A DNA stretch of 64,000 nucleotides from positions 1-64,000 of the forward strand of contig NZ_LDTB01000045.1 of NCBI RefSeq assembly GCF_001476895.1. Direction: 5' to 3'. This stretch comes from Sphingomonas endophytica (GTDB taxonomy: Bacteria > Pseudomonadota > Alphaproteobacteria > Sphingomonadales > Sphingomonadaceae). Below the pieces are notes generated by a model that was not told the origin of the DNA, ran no database searches, and worked only from the letters and a program-made list of their open reading frames with translations. Shown piece after piece: positions 16,481 through 24,749 of this stretch (the first letter of the stretch is position 1; every line of letters starts with the position of its first letter). The translations under genes and the position numbers were made by a program.

Positions 16481-17820
16481 TTCTTGACCGACATCGACTG
16501 CGTGACCGCCGCGACCTGCTGCGGCCCGCCCAGCCGCGCGATCGTCTTCAGCGCGTACCACAGCTGGAAGTCCTCGATCCCCTGCTTCTTCAGCGCTTCG
16601 GGGGTGGCGGAAAAGCGCGGATCGTCCTTCGTATCCTCCTCCAGCACCGCGTTATCGGGCGACTTGATCTCGTTGATCAGGTGACGGCGCAGATCGGCCT
16701 CGCGGAACACCGGCCGCGACTTGTAATCGGGATCGGAGATCTGCGGCACCTTGATGTCGGGTTCGATCCCGCCCTCCTGCACGCTCCGGCCCGACGGCGT
16801 GAAGTAGCGCGCGGTGGTCAGGCGCAATGCGGTGCGCGGGCCCAATTGCAGCAGCGTCTGCACTGATCCCTTGCCGAAAGTGCGCTCGCCCATCACGAGC
16901 GCGCGGTGGTGATCCTGTAGCGCACCCGCGACGATCTCACTGGCAGAGGCCGTTCCCGAATCGGTCAGCACGATCACCGGCAGCCCGTGCGCATCGTCCC
17001 CCGGCCGCGCGAAATAGCGTTCGATATCATCCTTTTCCCGCCCGCGCTGGCTGACGATCTCCCCCCGGTCGAGGAACGCGTCCGACACCTCGATCGCCTG
17101 CGTCAGCAACCCGCCGCCATTCTCGCGCAGGTCGACGACATAGCCGAGCGGGCGATGCCCCAGCGACCTGTCGATCGCCATGATCGCAGCGCGCGTATCC
17201 GCGCCGGTCTTCTCGGAGAAGGTGTTGATATTGATATAGCCGACGTCGCCCTTCACTTCCCATTTCACCGGGCGCTGCACGATCACCTCGCGCACCAGGG
17301 TCACGACGATCGGCTTGTCGCGGCCGGGCCGGACGAGCGTCAGCGACACCTTCGTTCCCGGCTTGCCGCGCATCTGCGCGGTCGCCTCGTCCAGCGTCCC
17401 GCCATAGATCAGCTTGCCGTCGATATGCGTGATGAAGTCGCCCGACTTGATGCCCGCGCGGCCCGCCGGCGTATCCTCCTGCGGCGCGATCACCTTTACC
17501 GCGCCATCCTCCATCGAGACGGTCAGGCCCAGACCGCCGTAATTCCCCTCGGTCTGGATACGCAGATTGTCGAAGTCCGAAGCATCGACGTAGCTGCTGT
17601 GCGGGTCTAGAGCCGCCAGCATCCCGTCGATCGCGCCCTTGATGAGCTGTTCGTCCGTCACCTTGTCGACGTAATCGGCCTTCACGCGGTTGTAGACGTC
17701 CAGGAACTGATCGAGCTGGCGATAGGTAGCGGTGTCCGACGCGGCCATGGCCCCGGTGGCGACCGGCACGGTGGCGATGGCAGTGACCAGCGCGGCGGCC
17801 GGGAGCAGCTTTGACTTCAT
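16477..17820 (-). CDS. S41 family C-terminal processing peptidase (CtpA-like)
   Basis: 447-aa periplasmic serine protease. Signal peptide (MKSKLLPAAALVTAIATVPVATGAMA), an N-terminal helical domain, a PDZ domain with YGGLGLTVSMEDG and GIKSGDFITHIDG, then the S41 catalytic core. The catalytic Ser is in DSGTASASEIVAGAL and Lys in MGERTFGKGSVQT. CtpA enzymes process or degrade envelope proteins, including peptidoglycan hydrolases. It follows the EnvC-like gene in the same direction, as is common, and overlaps dsbB by GTGA. Start ATG 17820; the upstream frame is not family-like. Confidence 0.95.
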   Translation of the reverse strand: MKSKLLPAAALVTAIATVPVATGAMAASDTATYRQLDQFLDVYNRVKADYVDKVTDEQLIKGAIDGMLAALDPHSSYVDASDFDNLRIQTEGNYGGLGLTVSMEDGAVKVIAPQEDTPAGRAGIKSGDFITHIDGKLIYGGTLDEATAQMRGKPGTKVSLTLVRPGRDKPIVVTLVREVIVQRPVKWEVKGDVGYININTFSEKTGADTRAAIMAIDRSLGHRPLGYVVDLRENGGGLLTQAIEVSDAFLDRGEIVSQRGREKDDIERYFARPGDDAHGLPVIVLTDSGTASASEIVAGALQDHHRALVMGERTFGKGSVQTLLQLGPRTALRLTTARYFTPSGRSVQEGGIEPDIKVPQISDPDYKSRPVFREADLRRHLINEIKSPDNAVLEEDTKDDPRFSATPEALKKQGIEDFQLWYALKTIARLGGPQQVAAVTQSMSVKK

Positions 17821-17920
17821 GACGAGCAGAATGGCTCCTGCGAAGAGACGATCCCGCGATGTAGCGGAAACGCGCGACCCGTCAAAGCACCTCGCGCCTG
17901 AACCGCCGCTGAGCAATGGC

Positions 17921-19045
17921 TCACCCGGCGAGTTGCGCGATGTCCATCGCCCGCCCCCGCCGCCGCAGCTCGACGGTGATCCGCGCGCCGTCGATCGCGG
18001 GCGCACGGCCAAGCGGTGCGCCGGCCGCAACATCACTGGCGGCGCGTACCGCGACCGAGCCGAGGCCCGTCACCAGCGTTGTCCAGCCCGCGCCGTGATC
18101 GATGATGACGATCCGGCCGAAACTGCGGAACGGTCCGACATAACGCACTCGCCCCGCCGCCGGCGCGATCACCGTTGCGCCGGCCGCCGTCGCGAACGTC
18201 AGACCGCGCGCGCGCACGCCGTTACCCGACACTTCGCCAAGCCCGGTCACCAACCGCCCGCGCACCGGCAGGCGATACGCAGGCGCCCACGATGCGGCGG
18301 GAGGCGATGCCGAGGGCGCGGGCAGTGCCAGCAGATCGGACAGCACCGACTGCTCGCTGCCGATCGTTGCCAATCGCTCGGCGGTGTCGCGGACCGCTTC
18401 CTCCATCGCCAGTGCGCGGTCGTCGTCCCCTTCGGTGATCGCCGCCAGTTGCTCACGCGCCTCGACCAGTCGGGCGCGCCCGGCCCGCAACTGGCGCTCG
18501 GCCGCCCCGACGCTCGCCTGAAGCACGCGATCGTCCGCGACCTGCCGCCGCAACATCACCGACCGCGCCCGCAGCGTCGGCAAGGTCGCGTCGAGCACGG
18601 CACGGACATGGACCAGATCGGCAACGCTGCCCGGCTGGACGATCGCGCTCGCCATCGGACGACGCGCTATCGAGGTCAGCGCAGCCAGCATCTCCGCGGT
18701 CGGCGCCTCGCGCGTGGATAGTGCGGTCCGTCGAACCGACAGCCGCCGAGCGACCGCATCGGCGTGCGATCGTAGCAGGGCCAGATCCGCCTCCGCCGCC
18801 GCCACGCGGGCCGCCACCGCCGTTTCCCGTCGTCGGGCACGCTCGCCCGGATCGGCGATCGCATCCGCGAGTCGTTCAAGGGAGATGGCCCGGGCGCGCG
18901 CCTCGCGTGCCTGCACGGCCAGCGAACGTGCATCGTCGGCGGCCTGCGCGCTCCCGGCCAGCGCAACGCAGGCAAGCAGTGACCAAAGGCGCGCGCTCCC
19001 CATCCCCCGCGACAGCAGAACTCCCGCGTCCGCGCCACCAGCCAT
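17921..19045 (-). CDS. EnvC-like murein hydrolase activator (degenerate LytM/M23 domain)
   Basis: About 374-aa exported protein. Signal peptide (RLWSLLACVALAGSAQA), Arg/Ala-rich coiled coil (about residues 40-240), then a C-terminal LytM fold (YRLPVRGRLVTGLGEV, FRSFGRIVIIDHGAGWTTLVTGL). The metal ligands of active M23 peptidases appear lost: the usual first-His segment reads GVRARGLTFATAAG, and the H-x-H segment reads LVTGLGS. That suggests a non-catalytic EnvC/NlpD-type activator of amidases in cell separation. Start ATG 19045 overlaps the rlmH stop; GTG 19048 is also possible. Confidence 0.85.
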   Translation of the reverse strand: MAGGADAGVLLSRGMGSARLWSLLACVALAGSAQAADDARSLAVQAREARARAISLERLADAIADPGERARRRETAVAARVAAAEADLALLRSHADAVARRLSVRRTALSTREAPTAEMLAALTSIARRPMASAIVQPGSVADLVHVRAVLDATLPTLRARSVMLRRQVADDRVLQASVGAAERQLRAGRARLVEAREQLAAITEGDDDRALAMEEAVRDTAERLATIGSEQSVLSDLLALPAPSASPPAASWAPAYRLPVRGRLVTGLGEVSGNGVRARGLTFATAAGATVIAPAAGRVRYVGPFRSFGRIVIIDHGAGWTTLVTGLGSVAVRAASDVAAGAPLGRAPAIDGARITVELRRRGRAMDIAQLAG

Positions 19046-19467
19046 CACCCCTCCCGATGATAGGGATGGTTCGCCAGAATGCTGGTCGCGCGAAACAATT
19101 GCTCGGCCAGCATCGCGCGCGCCAGCAGATGCGGCCAGGTCGCGCGTCCGAACGAAAGCAGCATATCCGCCTCTCCCCGCTCGGCATCAGAGAAGCCATC
19201 GGCCGCGCCGATCAGGAACCGCGCCTCACGCACGCCGTCGTCGCGCCACCGCCCGACCCGCTCGGCGAAGACGGCCGAACCCAGGATCTCGCCCTTCTCG
19301 TCCAGCAGCACGCGGCGGCTTTGTGGCACCCGTTCAGGCTCACGCCCGCCGCGATCCGGCAGTTCGCTGACGCGCGTCGGCCAGACGATCCGCTTCAGAT
19401 AACGATCGACCAGTTCCGCCTCGGGTGAGCGCCCGATGCGGCCACGCGCGACGATATGGAGCAGCAT
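19045..19467 (-). CDS. rlmH: 23S rRNA (pseudouridine1915-N3)-methyltransferase RlmH
   Basis: 140-aa SPOUT methyltransferase acting on helix 69 of 23S rRNA in assembled ribosomes. Diagnostic features are the SAM-binding knot FLIGAADGFSD, the LSFGRATWPHLLARAMLAEQLFRA block and the C-terminal HPYHRE. Full length. It lies 20 bp after rsfS, its usual neighbour. Confidence 0.97.
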   Translation of the reverse strand: MLLHIVARGRIGRSPEAELVDRYLKRIVWPTRVSELPDRGGREPERVPQSRRVLLDEKGEILGSAVFAERVGRWRDDGVREARFLIGAADGFSDAERGEADMLLSFGRATWPHLLARAMLAEQLFRATSILANHPYHREG

Positions 19468-19487
19468 GACGCCGCCCTATCGCACGT

Positions 19488-19880
19488 TCAGTTCGCGACG
19501 GGAGCCGGAGTCGGCGCGTCGCCGAACGACCACATCCGCTCCAGATTGTAGAAGCTGCGGACTTCGGGACGGAACAGATGAACAATCACATCACCACCAT
19601 CGATCAGCACCCAATCGGCGCTCGGCAGCCCCTCGATGCGGGTCGGGCGGCCGGTTTCGGCCTTAATCCGCTCTGCCAGCTTGGCGGCCATGGACGCCAC
19701 CTGTCGCGTCGAGCGGCCGCTGGCGATCACCATATAGTCCGCGATCGAGGACTTGCCGGCGAGCGGGATCGAGATCGTATCCACCGCCTGATCGTCGTCC
19801 AGCGATTGCAGGACCAGACGATGCAGCGCCTCGACATCGGTCGAGTCGCTGGAGCGGCGGGCGGGGTCAGTGGCGGGCAA
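19488..19880 (-). CDS. rsfS: Ribosome silencing factor RsfS
   Basis: About 130-aa protein that binds uL14 and blocks subunit joining when nutrients are scarce. Recognised by LDDDQAVDTISIPLAGKSSIADYMVIASG, RIEGLPSADWVLIDGGDVIVHLF and FYNLERMW. Start chosen at TTG 19880, which has an AGGAG Shine-Dalgarno overlapping the nadD stop and gives MPATDPARRSSD. ATG 19919 is in frame but overlaps nadD with no good ribosome site. The tail is Pro/Ala-rich. Confidence 0.95.
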   Translation of the reverse strand: MPATDPARRSSDSTDVEALHRLVLQSLDDDQAVDTISIPLAGKSSIADYMVIASGRSTRQVASMAAKLAERIKAETGRPTRIEGLPSADWVLIDGGDVIVHLFRPEVRSFYNLERMWSFGDAPTPAPVAN

Positions 19881-19882
19881 GG

Positions 19883-20524
19883 TTACTCCTGGGGTTGCCG
19901 CGACGTTGCGGCGGGACATTCATCGACGGTCGTGATGGCGGTGAAGCGGACATGCCAGTCGGGATCGACGGCGCGAATCTGCGTCGCGGATGTCCGGTCG
20001 GGGCGGAAACGCAACAGCACCAGGGCTGGCACACTCCACTCGGCCCAATTCCTCGCCTGGCCCGCGGGCCGCCGATAGCGCCGCAGCCAGCCCATCGCGG
20101 GAGCCGCGCGGGCGCGTGCATCATATCCCGGCCGCGTCACGACCGCAATCGGCATCGTGCGCGCGATGCTACGCCATTGGTACCACTCGTGAAATTGCGC
20201 AAGATTGTCCGCGCCCATGATCCAGACGAAGCGATCGCGCGGATGGCGCCGCCTGATCGCACGCAGCGTATCGACCGTGTAGCGGGTATGCAGCCGCGTC
20301 TCCAGATCGCTCGCCCGGATCGGCGCACGGCGCGCCATCGCGCGCGCCGACGCCAGCCGCGCCGCGAAGGGCGCCATGCCCGCGCGGGGTTTCAGCGGAT
20401 TGCCCGGCGACACCAGCCACCATGCCTCGTCCAGCGCCAGCGCCCGGATCACGGACAGGGTGACGCGCCGATGCCCGCGATGCGCCGGATTGAACGAGCC
20501 GCCCAGCAGCCCGATGCGCTTCAT
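19883..20524 (-). CDS. nadD: Nicotinate-nucleotide adenylyltransferase NadD
   Basis: 213-aa enzyme that makes deamido-NAD from nicotinate mononucleotide and ATP. Nucleotidyltransferase signature GGSFNPAHRGH near the N-terminus, KPRAGMAPFAARL, and the FVWIMGADNLAQFHEW block; the C-terminal ISSTxIR-like motif appears as RTSATQIRA. Start ATG 20524 (MKRIGLLGGSFNP), directly behind the proA stop, so it is translationally linked. Confidence 0.96.
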   Translation of the reverse strand: MKRIGLLGGSFNPAHRGHRRVTLSVIRALALDEAWWLVSPGNPLKPRAGMAPFAARLASARAMARRAPIRASDLETRLHTRYTVDTLRAIRRRHPRDRFVWIMGADNLAQFHEWYQWRSIARTMPIAVVTRPGYDARARAAPAMGWLRRYRRPAGQARNWAEWSVPALVLLRFRPDRTSATQIRAVDPDWHVRFTAITTVDECPAATSRQPQE

Positions 20525-20529
20525 CGCCG

Positions 20530-21792
20530 TCAGCCGCGCACCTGCCCGGTACCGCGCCCCAGCCATTTATACGTCGTCAGTCCCTCCAGCGCGACCGGTC
20601 CGCGCGCGTGCAATCGCCCCGTGGCAATGCCGATCTCCGCACCCAGCCCGAACTCGCCGCCGTCAGCGAATTGCGTGGAGGCGTTCCACAGCACGATCGC
20701 CGAATCCACCTCGCGCAGAAAGCGCTCGGCCACCGCCTCGTCGTCAGCAATGATCGCATCGGTATGACCGGACGCATGCGCCGCGACATGCGCCAATGCG
20801 CCATCGAGGCCGTCGACCACGGCCACCGCCGCGATGGCATCGAGATATTCGGCGTCCCAATCCTCCGCCGACGCCGCCGCCATGCCGGGAAGCAACCGCT
20901 GCGCCTCCGCGTCGCCGCGCAGCGCGCAGCCGGTTGCCGCCAGGGCCGCGACCACCTCGGCGGCATGCGGGAAGGCGCGATCGATCAGCAACGTCTCCAT
21001 CGCCCCGCACACACCGGTGCGTCGCATCTTGGCATCCACTACCACCGCCTTGGCCATCGCGAGATTCGCGCTGGCATGGACGAAGACATGATTCACCCCG
21101 TCGAGATGCGCCAGCACCGGCACCCGAGCCTCGGCCTGCACCCGTGCGACGAGACTGCGCCCCCCGCGCGGGATGATGAGGTCGATGGCCCCGTCTGCCG
21201 CCAGCATCGCGCCGACCGCCGCGCGATCGGTCGTCGGCACCAGTTGCACCGCGGCGGCGGGCAACCCGCCCGCGACCAGCCCTTCGTTCAGCGCGGCATG
21301 GATCGCGCGATTGCTTTCGATCGCCTCCGATCCGCCCCGCAGGATCACCGCATTTCCCGACCGCACGCAGAGCGCGGCGGCATCGGCGGTCACGTTGGGC
21401 CGGCTCTCATAGATGATGCCGATCACCCCGATCGGCACTCGTACGCGGCTGAGTTCCAGCCCGTTGGGCCGCGTCGCGCGATCGATGACCTGCCCGACCG
21501 GATCATCGAGATCGGCAACAGCCGCAACCGCCGCCGCCACGCTCTCCAGGCGAGCGGGATCGAGACGGAGCCGATCGAGCATCGCCGCGCTCAACCCGTT
21601 GGCGAGCCCGCGTTCCAGATCGACAGCGTTCGCGGCGAGGATCGTCGACGTCGCCTTGCGCAATGCCTTCGCAGCGTGGTGCAGCGCCGCTCGCTTCTGC
21701 ATGTCGCTGGTGCGCGCCAGGTCGCGCGATGCCGACCGCGCATTAGCGGCCAGCGAAGCAATCAAGGTCGTCGGAGAAACCGTGTCGAGCAT
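20530..21792 (-). CDS. proA: Glutamate-5-semialdehyde dehydrogenase (gamma-glutamyl phosphate reductase) ProA
   Basis: 420-aa cytosolic enzyme of proline synthesis that reduces gamma-glutamyl phosphate with NADPH. Features: VPIGVIGIIYESRPNVTADAA, the nucleotide-binding LRGGSEAIESN, LIIPRGG, the catalytic Cys in MRRTGVCGAMETLL, and the C-terminal LGAEIGIATGRLHARGP. First gene of a tight minus-strand run proA-nadD-rsfS-rlmH-envC-like-ctpA-like-dsbB-coq7. The partner proB is not in this window. Confidence 0.97.
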   Translation of the reverse strand: MLDTVSPTTLIASLAANARSASRDLARTSDMQKRAALHHAAKALRKATSTILAANAVDLERGLANGLSAAMLDRLRLDPARLESVAAAVAAVADLDDPVGQVIDRATRPNGLELSRVRVPIGVIGIIYESRPNVTADAAALCVRSGNAVILRGGSEAIESNRAIHAALNEGLVAGGLPAAAVQLVPTTDRAAVGAMLAADGAIDLIIPRGGRSLVARVQAEARVPVLAHLDGVNHVFVHASANLAMAKAVVVDAKMRRTGVCGAMETLLIDRAFPHAAEVVAALAATGCALRGDAEAQRLLPGMAAASAEDWDAEYLDAIAAVAVVDGLDGALAHVAAHASGHTDAIIADDEAVAERFLREVDSAIVLWNASTQFADGGEFGLGAEIGIATGRLHARGPVALEGLTTYKWLGRGTGQVRG

Positions 21793-21831
21793 CTGCGCGC
21801 CCTAGCACGCCGGATCGTCGATCGCACAGCC

Positions 21832-22101
21832 TCAGTTCGGTTTCGCCGCCTCCACGACCACGGGTGCGCAGTCGTCGAGCGGCTTGCCGGCGACGGCCGG
21901 CGGCTTGGCGCGACCCATCGTCCAGTTCGCCTGCATCCGAACGCGCGGGTTCGGCGCACACCAGATCTCGCCGGTGTCGTTGATCGCGGTGACCCAGATC
22001 AGGTTGTGCTCCTGGCCATAGTCGATGACCGCGAAGGCATAGCCGGCGCCCTTGTCGAGGACATGGACCGGAAGGGGCGGATCAAGTTGCTGGAAGGACA
22101 T
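21832..22101 (-). CDS. Small hypothetical protein (89 aa)
   Basis: Not recognised. A soluble 89-aa protein with no signal peptide or membrane segment. Conserved-looking core: AFAVIDYGQEHNLIWVTAIN and EIWCAPNPRVRMQANWTMGR, with two cysteines. It has its own transcription unit, and an EcfG-like promoter candidate lies 11 bp upstream of the ATG. Protein-like composition and isolation from other frames support it as a gene. Confidence 0.65.
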   Translation of the reverse strand: MSFQQLDPPLPVHVLDKGAGYAFAVIDYGQEHNLIWVTAINDTGEIWCAPNPRVRMQANWTMGRAKPPAVAGKPLDDCAPVVVEAAKPN

Positions 22102-22112
22102 GATACTTGCTC

Positions 22113-22138
22113 AACCAACTTGTGTTGATTTCCGTTCC
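22113..22138 (-). promoter_or_regulatory. Candidate EcfG-type promoter of the 89-aa protein gene
   Basis: On the minus strand GGAAC (22138-22134), 17 nt, GGTT (22116-22113), close to the stress-sigma consensus GGAAC-N16/17-CGTT and with the same -10 variant as the aldo/keto reductase candidate. Confidence 0.35.
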
Positions 22139-22179
22139 ACCGCTGGCGACGCGATGATTTGCATCCCATATCCGGAATC

Positions 22180-22671
22180 ATGACCACGCTCGATCGCCGC
22201 CGCTTCCTCGCCACCGCCGCAACGGGGTTGCTCGGTTCCACGCTCATGGCGTGCGGCAGCCGCCCGGCAGAGGCGGCCGAGCATTTCGCGGTGACGAAGA
22301 CCGACGCGCAGTGGCGCGCGCAGCTCGGGGAGGCCGCGTTCGGCGTTCTCCGGCGCGAAAACACCGAGCGCCCCTTCACCAGCCCGCTCAACGAAGAGCA
22401 TCGCGCGGGCGTTTTCGCCTGCAAGGGCTGCGCCCAGCCGCTGTTCTCCTCCCGCACCAAATTCGACAGCGGGACGGGGTGGCCGAGCTTCTACGCGCCG
22501 CTGCCACGGGCAATCGGTTTCCGGCGCGACTCGACGCTGGGAATGGTCCGGACCGAGGTGCATTGCGCGCGTTGCGGCGGGCATTTGGGGCACGTCTTCG
22601 ACGACGGACCGCGCCCGACCGGCAAACGTTATTGCATGAACGGCCTGGCGATGACGTTCCGCCCGGCCTGA
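22180..22671 (+). CDS. msrB: Peptide-methionine (R)-S-oxide reductase, exported MsrB
   Basis: 163-aa enzyme that repairs methionine-R-sulfoxide. Zinc ligands are CKGC and CARC; the substrate pocket is FDSGTGWPSF and GGHLGHVFDDGP; the catalytic Cys is in RYCMNGLAM. The N-terminus is a twin-arginine-type signal (DRRRFLATAATGLLG) ending in LMAC, which could be a lipobox, so a periplasmic, possibly lipidated, form is likely. Start ATG 22180. It converges on the CHAP gene with a 5-bp gap. Confidence 0.95.
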   Translation: MTTLDRRRFLATAATGLLGSTLMACGSRPAEAAEHFAVTKTDAQWRAQLGEAAFGVLRRENTERPFTSPLNEEHRAGVFACKGCAQPLFSSRTKFDSGTGWPSFYAPLPRAIGFRRDSTLGMVRTEVHCARCGGHLGHVFDDGPRPTGKRYCMNGLAMTFRPA

Positions 22672-22676
22672 TACGA

Positions 22677-23225
22677 TCAATCGGCGGCAGGGAGCGTTCC
22701 GGCGACCGGCGCAACCGCCAGCGTGGCGATGGTCAGCGGCGGCAGTTCGGCATCAGCGGCGGGCGTCGGCGACTTGCCGGCATAGATGAAGCCGGCCAGC
22801 GGATAGCTGCTCGTGCCCAGGCCGCCCACGCCGGCATACCATACCCGCACGACGCTCCAGTCGCCGGCGGCCGAGACGTCCACCGCGCGCACATTGCGCT
22901 CGATCCCGCCACGATGCGACCAATTGGCATGGGTCAGCAGCACCTCGCGATCGCTGACCACCTGGCTGACCATGGCGACATGCCCCACCGGCATCGCCCT
23001 CGTCGCCTTGAACGCCATCACCGCACCGGCCTGCGGCGTAGCGCCGCGCGCATAGCGGCCGGCGGCCTGCCCCCACCACGTGTCGGCGTTGCCGTGCAGG
23101 TCGATGCCCGACACTTCACGAGCGAATGGCGCGCATTGCAGATAGCGGGCCTGCGCAGGCGCAGCCGTCATCAGGACGCACGAAACCACCAGCGCAAAAC
23201 GCGCTGTCCATACCTTGACGTTCAC
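22677..23225 (-). CDS. CHAP-domain exported amidase/peptidase
   Basis: 182-aa secreted protein with a CHAP (NlpC/P60-like) fold. Signal peptide (RFALVVSCVLMTAAPAQA), the catalytic Cys in RYLQCAPFAREVSG, His in MPVGHVAMVSQVV and a following LLTHANW. Such proteins cleave peptidoglycan cross-links or modify cell-wall peptides. Start at GTG 23225 with a preceding GGGG; a TTG at 23246 is also in frame. Sphingomonads carry several of these, and the cellular role of this one is unknown. Confidence 0.85.
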   Translation of the reverse strand: MNVKVWTARFALVVSCVLMTAAPAQARYLQCAPFAREVSGIDLHGNADTWWGQAAGRYARGATPQAGAVMAFKATRAMPVGHVAMVSQVVSDREVLLTHANWSHRGGIERNVRAVDVSAAGDWSVVRVWYAGVGGLGTSSYPLAGFIYAGKSPTPAADAELPPLTIATLAVAPVAGTLPAAD

Positions 23226-23587
23226 GGGCGACCCCCGGGTCAGCAACAGGATTGATGAGTCGCCGGCTAAACGGATGCGGGTGAATCACCAACTATCGCG
23301 GGAACCTTTTCCGATGAACCGCACATGACCGACGACGAACCGAATGACGCCCTTCCGATCAGGTCAGCAACGCTGTCGTGGAGTGTTAGCGAGGCGTAAA
23401 TTTCGACGCCCAGCGCTTTTCGACTCGACGCCCCGAAAGGGATTTCGCGCCTTTTCGTCACATCAGTACGACGATCGGCCGAGTTTCATCCACCAACTTC
23501 GAAGAATCGGTACTGTTTGCGCTTGTCGGCTTCATGGGGACGGCCTAGCATCCACTCTCCCGTCTCGCGAAGGAGGCCGCCGGCCTT
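23226..23587. other. 362-bp divergent intergenic region
   Basis: Lies between the CHAP gene and the acyl-CoA dehydrogenase. No gene: reading frames here lack motifs and good starts. A good Shine-Dalgarno (AAGGAGG, 23570-23576) serves the downstream gene. A GGAAC at 23270-23274 has no matching -10. Both promoters must be here, but I cannot assign them. Confidence 0.5.
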
Positions 23588-24733
23588 ATGTCTCTGGATT
23601 CCGATACGTTGGACGCACTGCTCGACACGGTACGCCGCTTCGTGGCCGAGCGGCTGCGCCCGCTGGAGGCGCAGGTGGAGGCCGATGACGCGGTGCCCGA
23701 CGCGGTCGTCCGGGAAATGCGGGACCTTGGACTGTTCGGCCTGTCGATCGCTCCCGAATATGGCGGCCTCGGGCTGACGATGCTGGAGGAGGTTCGCGTC
23801 GCGTTCGAGTTCGGGCGCACAACGCCCGCCTTTCGGTCGGCGTTCGGCACCAATGTCGGGATCGGCAGCCAGGGACTGGTGATCGCCGGTTCGCCCGAAC
23901 AGCGCGCGACATGGCTGCCGCGCATCGCCAGCGGCGAGATCATCACCAGCTTCGCACTGACCGAACCCGACGTCGGGAGCGACTCGGGCAGCGTCACCAC
24001 GCGCGCGGTGCGCGAGGGAGAATTCTATCGGCTGTCCGGCACCAAACGCTACATCACCAATGCCGACCGCGCCGACCTGTTCACCGTGATGGCGCGCACC
24101 GGCGACGCGCCCGGGGGACGCGGCGTATCGGCCTTTCTGGTCCCGCGCGACCTGCCCGGCGTAACGGTTGGCGAACCCGAGAAGAAGATGGGTCAGAAAG
24201 GCGCGAAGGTCGCCGACGTGCGCTTCGACGACGTGCCGGTGCCCGTCGCGAACCGGTTGGGCGCGGAGGGTGAGGGCTTCCGCATCGCGATGCGTGTGCT
24301 CGATCGCGGACGCCTTCATATCGCGGCGGTCTGCGTGGGAGTGGCTGAGCGACTGATCGCGGACGGCGTCGCTTACGCCACGGAACGTCGCCAGTTCGGC
24401 AAGCCGATCGCCGAACACCAGTTGATCCAGGCGATGATCGCGGACTCCAAGACCGAGGCACTGGCGGCACGCGCGCTGGTGCTGGAAACCGCCGCCGCAA
24501 AGGATGCGGGCGGCGATGTCGTCATGGAAAGCGCCGCCGCGAAATATTTTGCGAGCGAGATGGTCGGCCGCGTCGCCGATCGCGTGGTCCAGATTCTGGG
24601 CGGCGCGGGCTACATCAGCGATTATGGCGTCGAGCGGCTGTATCGCGACGTGCGGCTGTTCCGCATCTACGAAGGCACCAGCCAGATTCAGCAATTGATC
24701 ATCGCCCGCGAGACGCTGAAGCGCGGCGGCTAG
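23588..24733 (+). CDS. Acyl-CoA dehydrogenase
   Basis: 381-aa FAD flavoenzyme that desaturates acyl-CoA. N-terminal helical domain, then FALTEPDVGSDSGSVTT and KRYITNADRADLF (FAD-binding beta domain), KKMGQKGAKVADVRF, and the C-terminal domain with RRQFGKPIAEHQLIQ. The catalytic Glu is in RLFRIYEGTSQIQQL, the position used by short- and medium-chain enzymes. Substrate chain length is not readable. It is followed 16 bp later by an SDR, likely the same operon. Confidence 0.95.
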   Translation: MSLDSDTLDALLDTVRRFVAERLRPLEAQVEADDAVPDAVVREMRDLGLFGLSIAPEYGGLGLTMLEEVRVAFEFGRTTPAFRSAFGTNVGIGSQGLVIAGSPEQRATWLPRIASGEIITSFALTEPDVGSDSGSVTTRAVREGEFYRLSGTKRYITNADRADLFTVMARTGDAPGGRGVSAFLVPRDLPGVTVGEPEKKMGQKGAKVADVRFDDVPVPVANRLGAEGEGFRIAMRVLDRGRLHIAAVCVGVAERLIADGVAYATERRQFGKPIAEHQLIQAMIADSKTEALAARALVLETAAAKDAGGDVVMESAAAKYFASEMVGRVADRVVQILGGAGYISDYGVERLYRDVRLFRIYEGTSQIQQLIIARETLKRGG

Positions 24734-24749
24734 GGAGAGGCAGTACCCC

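Noticed and set aside
23270..23274. GGAAC as another EcfG promoter
   Set aside because: No CGTT or GGTT at 16-17 nt downstream.
23267..23461. 64-codon minus-strand frame in the CHAP/acyl-CoA dehydrogenase gap
   Set aside because: No Shine-Dalgarno, no motif and composition like the surrounding intergenic DNA.
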